Shown in pieces: positions 59,908 through 64,000 of a stretch of DNA of 64,000 bases. A program made the translations under genes and the position numbers. The number at the start of each line of letters is the position of its first letter. Position 1 is the stretch's first letter. This DNA is from Bradyrhizobium sp. (lineage in GTDB: Bacteria; Pseudomonadota; Alphaproteobacteria; Rhizobiales; Xanthobacteraceae), in the NCBI RefSeq assembly GCF_030654605.1, contig NZ_JAURXB010000273.1, positions 1 to 64,000 of the forward strand, written 5' to 3'. The notes beneath the pieces were generated by a model. That model did not search any database and was not told the DNA's origin. It saw only the letters and a list, made by a program, of their open reading frames with translations.

Positions 59908-60417
59908 TCAGCCTGACTTCCCCAGATGCTCCAGCGCGCCCTCGGCGCGCAGCGGCACCCGCGACGCCTCGTTGTTGAGATCGACCAGCTGCGTCAACAG
60001 CGCCATCAGCGTTTTGCGGTCGGCCGGTTTCAGCGGCTGCAGTATCCGTGCCTGGGCGCGCTCGACCGACGGGATTATATCGCGCAGCAGCGCGGCGCCG
60101 GACTTGGTCAGATACAAGAGCTTGGTTCGCTTGTCTCCGGGCGAGGGCTTGCGCTCGATATAGGCCTTGGCCTCCAGCCGCTCGATCACGCTGCCGAGCG
60201 TGGAGCGGTCGAACGCGATGACGGCGGAAAGCCTCGTGGCATCGATGCCGGGATGGGTGCGGATCGAAACCAGCGAGGCATATTGCACCGGCGTCAGGTC
60301 GTATGCCTTGCACTCCTCGACGAAGATCGCCACCGCGATCTGCTGCATCCGGCGGAACAAATAGCCGGGCGCGGTGTAGACCGCGTCCATCGTGATCGGA
60401 TCCGGTTTACTCGGCAT
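59908..60417 (-). CDS. MarR family transcriptional regulator
   Basis: A 169-residue repressor. The winged helix is 'LTPVQYASLVSIRTHPGIDATRLSAVIAFDRSTLGSVIERLEAKAYIERKPSPGDKRTKLLYLT', with the typical Asp-x-Arg wing (GDKRTK). It overlaps the end of the isomerase gene by 11 bases, so both are on one transcript. Its most likely target is the palindrome found twice in this cluster. CoA thioesters or the free acid are probable ligands, as for CouR/BadR-type MarR proteins. Confidence 0.92.
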   Translation of the reverse strand: MPSKPDPITMDAVYTAPGYLFRRMQQIAVAIFVEECKAYDLTPVQYASLVSIRTHPGIDATRLSAVIAFDRSTLGSVIERLEAKAYIERKPSPGDKRTKLLYLTKSGAALLRDIIPSVERAQARILQPLKPADRKTLMALLTQLVDLNNEASRVPLRAEGALEHLGKSG

Positions 60418-61039
60418 CGGCTTGCTTGTCCGGGGCGGCGTCCGTGAACGCCTTCATGGCCTGGGCCGCCGCTTCAGCCTTCAAGAGGCGCGGATAGGCC
60501 GAGACGTCGACGCCGAAGCGGCGCGCGTTGAAGAGCTGAGGCACCAGACAGAGATCGGCGATGGTCGGCGCTTCGCCGAAGCAGAACGGGCCGGGCTCAT
60601 TGGCGATCAGGGCTTCGCAGGCAGCCAGGCCCTCGCGGTTGGCCCACGCCGCCCAGCCCGTCACCTGCTCCTCAGGCAGGCCGAGTTCGCGCAGCCGCGC
60701 CAGCACCTTCAGATTTTGCACCGGGTGGGTATCGCAGGCCACGGCCTGCGCGAAGGCGCGCACCCTGGCGCGGCGCAGCGGATCTTTCGGCAGCAATGCC
60801 GGCTGGGGCCGGGTTTCCTCCAGCCATTCGATGATGGCGAGCGACTGGGTCAGCACCGCGCCGGTATCGTCCTGCAGCGCGGGGACCAGCCCCTGCGGGT
60901 TCAGAGCGAGAAAAGCGGGATCGCGCTGCTCGCCCTTGCGAAGGTGGTGCGACAGGTGATCGGCTTCCAGCCCCTTCAGATTCAACGCGATTCTGACCCG
61001 GTAGGACGCGCTGCTGCGGAAATAGCCGTGCAGCTTCAT
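60407..61039 (-). CDS. Maleylpyruvate/maleylacetoacetate isomerase (zeta-class GST)
   Basis: A 210-residue glutathione-dependent isomerase. The N-terminal motif 'YFRSSASYRVRIALNLKGLE' (SSxSxRVRIALNLKG) is diagnostic for zeta-class MAAI/NagL enzymes, and 'QSLAIIEWLEETRPQPALLP' follows. GGGGAGGTTCGTC precedes the ATG at 61039. With gentisate dioxygenase next door it should isomerise maleylpyruvate to fumarylpyruvate (NagL role) rather than serve tyrosine breakdown. Fumarylpyruvate hydrolase is not in the window. Confidence 0.9.
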   Translation of the reverse strand: MKLHGYFRSSASYRVRIALNLKGLEADHLSHHLRKGEQRDPAFLALNPQGLVPALQDDTGAVLTQSLAIIEWLEETRPQPALLPKDPLRRARVRAFAQAVACDTHPVQNLKVLARLRELGLPEEQVTGWAAWANREGLAACEALIANEPGPFCFGEAPTIADLCLVPQLFNARRFGVDVSAYPRLLKAEAAAQAMKAFTDAAPDKQADAE

Positions 61040-61082
61040 GACGAACCTCCCCTGAAGTCTTCTTGTCGGTTGCAGTGCGTCG

Positions 61083-61110
61083 TTGACGCTATCCATATTG
61101 TAAGTATGCT
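61083..61110 (+). promoter_or_regulatory. Promoter of the gentisate dioxygenase gene
   Basis: TTGACG (61083-61088), 16 bases, TATGCT (61105-61110). The -10 box is inside the operator at 61097-61116, and on the other strand the operator contains TTGACA that may serve the isomerase-marR operon. Confidence 0.55.
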
Positions 61111-61116
61111 GTCAAT
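61097..61116. promoter_or_regulatory. Putative MarR operator, site 2
   Basis: ATTGTAAGTATGCTGTCAAT, an imperfect palindrome, differs from site 1 at two positions. It lies between the divergent isomerase-marR and gentisate dioxygenase genes and overlaps the predicted -10 box. Confidence 0.75.
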
Positions 61117-61160
61117 CGAGACAACGAGAACCACGTCAAGAGAGCCGCGGGAGGCCCGTC

Positions 61161-62201
61161 ATGGAAGCCGTACAGAAGACGCCGGAACGCGAGGCGTTCT
61201 ACAAGAAGATCGACGGCGAAAACCTCTCGGCGCTGTGGAACGTGATGGGCGACCTGATCACGCCGGAGCCGAGGAGCGCCTGCCGGCCGCATCTGTGGAA
61301 ATTCGACGCCATCCGCGACTACATGACCGAAGCCGGCAGGCTGATCACCGCCAGGGAAGCTACGCGGCGGGTGCTGGTGCTGGAAAATCCCGGGCTGCGC
61401 GGCCAGTCGAAAGTCACGACCTCGCTGTTTGCCGGCGTGCAGATGGTGATCCCGGGCGACGTGGCCCCCGCGCACCGCCACAGCCAGTCGGCACTGCGTT
61501 TCGTACTGGAGGGCAAGGGCGCCTTTACCGCCGTCGACGGCGAGCGCAGCGCGATGGAGCCCGGCGATTTCGTCATTACGCCGTCGATGACCTGGCACGA
61601 CCATTCCAACGAAACGTCCGAGCCGATGTACTGGCTCGACGGCCTCGACATTCCGATGGTGCAGTTCTTCGACGCGTCCTTCGCCGAGGACTCCACGGAA
61701 GACCAGCAGAAGATCACCCGTCCCCCCGGCGACAGCTTTGGCCGCTACGGCCACAATTTGCTTCCGGTCGACGGCAAGCGCACTTCAAAGACGTCACCGA
61801 TCTTCAACTATCCCTATAGTCACACCCGCGAAGCGCTGGAGCAAGCCAAGGCCCGCAATGAGTGGGATGCCTGCCACGGTTTGAAGCTGAGATTCTCCAA
61901 TCCCGAGACCGGCGATTTCGCGATGCCGACCATCGGCACGTTCATTCAGCTGCTGCCCAGGGGATTCAAGACCGCGCGCTATCGCTCGACCGACGCCACC
62001 GTGTTCGCCGCGATCGAGGGCAAGGGCCGCACCCGGATCGGCGATCAGACCTTCGAATGGGGTCCGCGCGACCTGTTCGTGGTGCCGAGCTGGCACTGGG
62101 TCACCCACGAAGCCGATCAGGATTCGGTGCTGTTCAGTTTCTCGGATCGGCCGGTGCAGCAGAAGCTGGATCTGTTCCGGGAAGACCGCGGGAACGCGTG
62201 A
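61161..62201 (+). CDS. gtdA: Gentisate 1,2-dioxygenase
   Basis: A 346-residue double-cupin ring-cleavage enzyme. The active cupin has 'APAHRHSQSALRFVLEGKGAFTAVDG' (His-x-His and Glu-like ligands) and 'PSMTWHDHSNE'; the second cupin near residues 260-320 has 'AAIEGKGRTRIGDQTFEWGPRDLFVVPSWHWVTHEA'. Length and motifs match GtdA/NagI/SdgD, which open gentisate with Fe(II) and O2 to maleylpyruvate. Divergent from the isomerase-marR operon with the shared operator in between. Confidence 0.94.
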   Translation: MEAVQKTPEREAFYKKIDGENLSALWNVMGDLITPEPRSACRPHLWKFDAIRDYMTEAGRLITAREATRRVLVLENPGLRGQSKVTTSLFAGVQMVIPGDVAPAHRHSQSALRFVLEGKGAFTAVDGERSAMEPGDFVITPSMTWHDHSNETSEPMYWLDGLDIPMVQFFDASFAEDSTEDQQKITRPPGDSFGRYGHNLLPVDGKRTSKTSPIFNYPYSHTREALEQAKARNEWDACHGLKLRFSNPETGDFAMPTIGTFIQLLPRGFKTARYRSTDATVFAAIEGKGRTRIGDQTFEWGPRDLFVVPSWHWVTHEADQDSVLFSFSDRPVQQKLDLFREDRGNA

Positions 62202-62208
62202 GAGCCAT

Positions 62209-62330
62209 CGTCGTCCCTGCGAACGCAGGGACCCATACTCCGCGGCGGTAATGGTTGCGGAAGGCGTCTGACACGATTCACTAAACGAGAGATCACGCGG
62301 TATGGGTCCCGGCTCAAGGCCGGGACGACG
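62209..62330. repeat. GTCGTCCC composite palindromic repeat, copy 3
   Basis: CGTCGTCCC and GGGACGACG bound a 122-bp segment with inner GGGACCCATACTCCGCGGC and GTATGGGTCCC, the same order as the copies at 50411 and 59731. It separates the dioxygenase and permease genes, which are convergent. Confidence 0.85.
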
Positions 62331-62331
62331 G

Positions 62332-63165
62332 CTACCGCCAGTGCAGCAACCGCGTCTCCAGCCAATTGATCAACTTCCCCACCGCGAGCCCGAACAGCGA
62401 CAGGACGACGACGCCCGCCAGCAACTGATCGGTCTGCATCAGATTGCCGGCCTGCAGTACGAAGGCGCCGATACCGAACTGGGCGCCGATCATTTCGGCG
62501 CTGACCACCAGCAGCAGCGCGACCGAGGCAGAGATGCGGAAGCCGGCGAGGATCGAAGGCAGCGCGCCCGGCCAGACCACCCGGCGCACGATCGAGGCGA
62601 ACGGCACGCCGAAACTCTGAGCCATCCGGATCAGGTTGCGCGGCACCGCATCGACGCCGCTATAGACCGAGATCGCGGTGGAGAAGAACACCCCGAGCGC
62701 GATGGTGGCGATCTTCGGCTCCTCGCCGATCCCGAGCCACAGGATCAACAGCGGCAGCAGCGCGATTTTCGGAATCGGAAACAGCGCCGAGATGAAAGTG
62801 ATGCCGACGCCGCGCGCGAGGCTCGACAGCCCGATGGCGAAGCCGACCGCGACCCCGGCCATGGTGCCGAGGATCCACCCCGACCCTATCCGCACCACCG
62901 ACGCCGACACGTGATTCCACAGCGCGCCCGACATCGCGAGCTTCCAGATCGCAAGGCCGATCGCCGTAGGTGGCGGAAGAAACAGCGGGTTGACCCAGCC
63001 GGCGCTGCCGGCCAGTTGCCACAGCCCGATCACCAGCACCAATGCGATCCAGCCGGAATAGCGGCCGGCCTTCGGCGCGAACCCGGCGCCGCGAAAGACG
63101 ACGGGTCGCGCTTCGGTGGAGGCATCGTCCGGCGGCGAAGCCTTCGCTGGCGCGCGGTCAAGCAT
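62332..63165 (-). CDS. NitT/TauT-type ABC transporter permease
   Basis: A 277-residue inner-membrane permease with about six helices. The EAA loop is 'AQSFGVPFASIVRRVVWPGALPSILAGFRISASVALLLVV', and 'LPPPTAIGLAIWKLAMSG' is typical of SsuC/TauC proteins. Its start overlaps the ATPase end by eight bases. Placement by the aromatic-acid genes suggests import of the aromatic substrate; the binding-protein gene would lie right of the window. Confidence 0.9.
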   Translation of the reverse strand: MLDRAPAKASPPDDASTEARPVVFRGAGFAPKAGRYSGWIALVLVIGLWQLAGSAGWVNPLFLPPPTAIGLAIWKLAMSGALWNHVSASVVRIGSGWILGTMAGVAVGFAIGLSSLARGVGITFISALFPIPKIALLPLLILWLGIGEEPKIATIALGVFFSTAISVYSGVDAVPRNLIRMAQSFGVPFASIVRRVVWPGALPSILAGFRISASVALLLVVSAEMIGAQFGIGAFVLQAGNLMQTDQLLAGVVVLSLFGLAVGKLINWLETRLLHWR

Positions 63166-63931
63166 GCTGGACCTCGCGCTCGGCTTCGACAGCCTGTTCG
63201 CGGATCAGCGACCAAAGCTCGCTTTGCAGCGCCAGCAATTGTTCGCGGGCATGGATGTCGCCGCGCTCGCTGCGGCTCAGGGGAATGCTGACGACCTGGC
63301 GGATGCGTCCGGGCCGCCGCGACAGCACCACGATGCGGTCGGCGATCCGCACCGCCTCCTCGAGATTATGGGTGACATAGACCGCCCCCATCGACCCGTC
63401 GGCGAGCAGGCGGATAAAATCTTCCATCAGCAATTCGCGGGTTTGCGAATCCAGCGCCGACAGCGGTTCGTCCATCAGCAGGATCGCCGGCCGCACCGCC
63501 AGCGCGCGGGCGATGCCGACGCGCTGCCGCATCCCGCCCGAGAGTTGCTTTGGATACGCGCCGCAAAAATCCGACAGGCTGGTGCGGCGCAGCGCGTCCT
63601 CCACCACCGCGCGGCGCTCATGCTCGGAAAGACCCGCATGCAGCAGCGGGAATTCGACATTCTCCGCCACCGTGCACCATGGCAGCAGCGCGAAATCCTG
63701 GAACACGAAGGTCAGCGGGTTGCGGCTGTCCGGCGGCGGCGCGCCGCGCCATTCCGCCCGTCCCGAGCTCGACTGCAGGAGTCCGCCCAGGATCGACAGC
63801 AGCGTGCTCTTGCCGCAACCGGAGGGACCGACGATCGCGACTACCTCGCCCGAGCGCACGGTGAACGACACATCGTCGAGCACCTCGAGCGCGCCGAAGC
63901 GGTGACTGATATGGTCTGATATCAGGTCCAT
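63158..63931 (-). CDS. NitT/TauT-type ABC transporter ATPase
   Basis: A 257-residue ATPase with Walker A 'VGPSGCGKSTLLSILGG', Q-loop 'FVFQDFALLPW', signature 'LSGGMRQRVGIARALA', Walker B 'ILLMDEPLSALDS' and H-loop 'YVTHNLEEA'; 'SRRPGRIRQVVSIPL' is usual for the SsuB/TauB group. The start at 63931 is preceded by GGGATTCC. Upstream of it only a CCCGGG palindrome (63958-63981) is seen before the window ends. Confidence 0.92.
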   Translation of the reverse strand: MDLISDHISHRFGALEVLDDVSFTVRSGEVVAIVGPSGCGKSTLLSILGGLLQSSSGRAEWRGAPPPDSRNPLTFVFQDFALLPWCTVAENVEFPLLHAGLSEHERRAVVEDALRRTSLSDFCGAYPKQLSGGMRQRVGIARALAVRPAILLMDEPLSALDSQTRELLMEDFIRLLADGSMGAVYVTHNLEEAVRIADRIVVLSRRPGRIRQVVSIPLSRSERGDIHAREQLLALQSELWSLIREQAVEAEREVQHA

Positions 63932-63957
63932 TTGGAATCCCGGTTTACGATCTCGTC

Positions 63958-63981
63958 TTGCCCGGGCTTGACCCGGGCATC
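63958..63981. repeat. TTGCCCGGG palindrome
   Basis: TGCCCGGG and CCCGGGCA enclose CTTGA, the same core as the repeat at 22486-22516. It lies upstream of the ABC ATPase gene at the window edge. Confidence 0.65.
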
Positions 63982-64000
63982 CACGTCTTAACGGCACAAC

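Overview
The window is about 64 kb of high-GC DNA from a chromosome-like region. Gene content, codon bias toward G/C in third positions, dispersed palindromic repeats (GTCGTCCC...GGGACGAC and ATTGCGAGCGCAGCG types) and the mix of NitT/TauT ABC transporters, aromatic-acid catabolism and multicopper oxidase all point to an alphaproteobacterium of the Bradyrhizobium/Rhodopseudomonas/Afipia group; this is inference from family resemblance. I saw no tRNA, rRNA, CRISPR array, intact transposase or integrase.

Layout. 1-9.5 kb: a cut-off MDR dehydrogenase, an unknown protein, an OFA-like MFS carrier with a flavin-dependent (acyl-CoA-dehydrogenase fold) oxygenase, a chemoreceptor, YegP and DUF1801 proteins, then a divergent MFS / ArsR-rhodanese pair sharing a palindromic operator, and a methyltransferase. 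9.6-14 kb: a PAS-GGDEF-EAL protein whose GGDEF motif is degenerate while EAL is intact, and a divergent L,D-transpeptidase / MepA endopeptidase pair. 14.2-18.1 kb: modABC (ModC without its C-terminal molybdate-binding domain), a GNAT-GFA fusion, a GNAT, and a 78-bp stray copy of part of modC. 18.1-28.4 kb: NhaP2-type antiporter, MscS channel, map, then multicopper oxidase, PfpI, alpha/beta hydrolase and Tat-exported metallo-beta-lactamase genes, then radC. 28.4-30.8 kb: a small island holding a DUF1778/GNAT toxin-antitoxin pair, bounded on the left by the 3' end of radC and on the right by a diverged copy of that 3' end.

31-45.5 kb: MoaF-like protein, DedA, TetR-desaturase operon with a clear promoter/operator, an ECF42-type sigma factor with its YCII (DGPF) partner, a five-gene operon (substrate-binding protein, ATPase, permease, 2-hydroxyacid dehydrogenase, tandem Inh-domain protein), creatininase-family amidase, OprB-like porin and a membrane-anchored FMN glutamate-synthase-like protein. 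45.9-57 kb: ferredoxin-NADP reductase, a translationally coupled ATP-grasp + FolC/Mur-ligase pair that together look like a split cyanophycin-synthetase-like enzyme, an NADP-dependent MDR, an RND efflux operon, and two secreted Cys-rich-repeat proteins.

57-64 kb is a coherent catabolic cluster: FAD aryl-CoA hydroxylase and aryl-CoA ligase (one operon), maleylpyruvate/maleylacetoacetate isomerase with a MarR regulator (a second, divergent operon), gentisate 1,2-dioxygenase, and a NitT/TauT ABC transporter. It fits CoA-dependent conversion of salicylate (or 3-hydroxybenzoate) to gentisate and ring cleavage. The same 20-bp palindrome precedes the hydroxylase-ligase operon and sits between the isomerase-marR operon and the dioxygenase, which makes it the likely MarR operator. 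The two systems I consider most worth following are the split CphA-like ligase pair and the radC-end toxin-antitoxin island.
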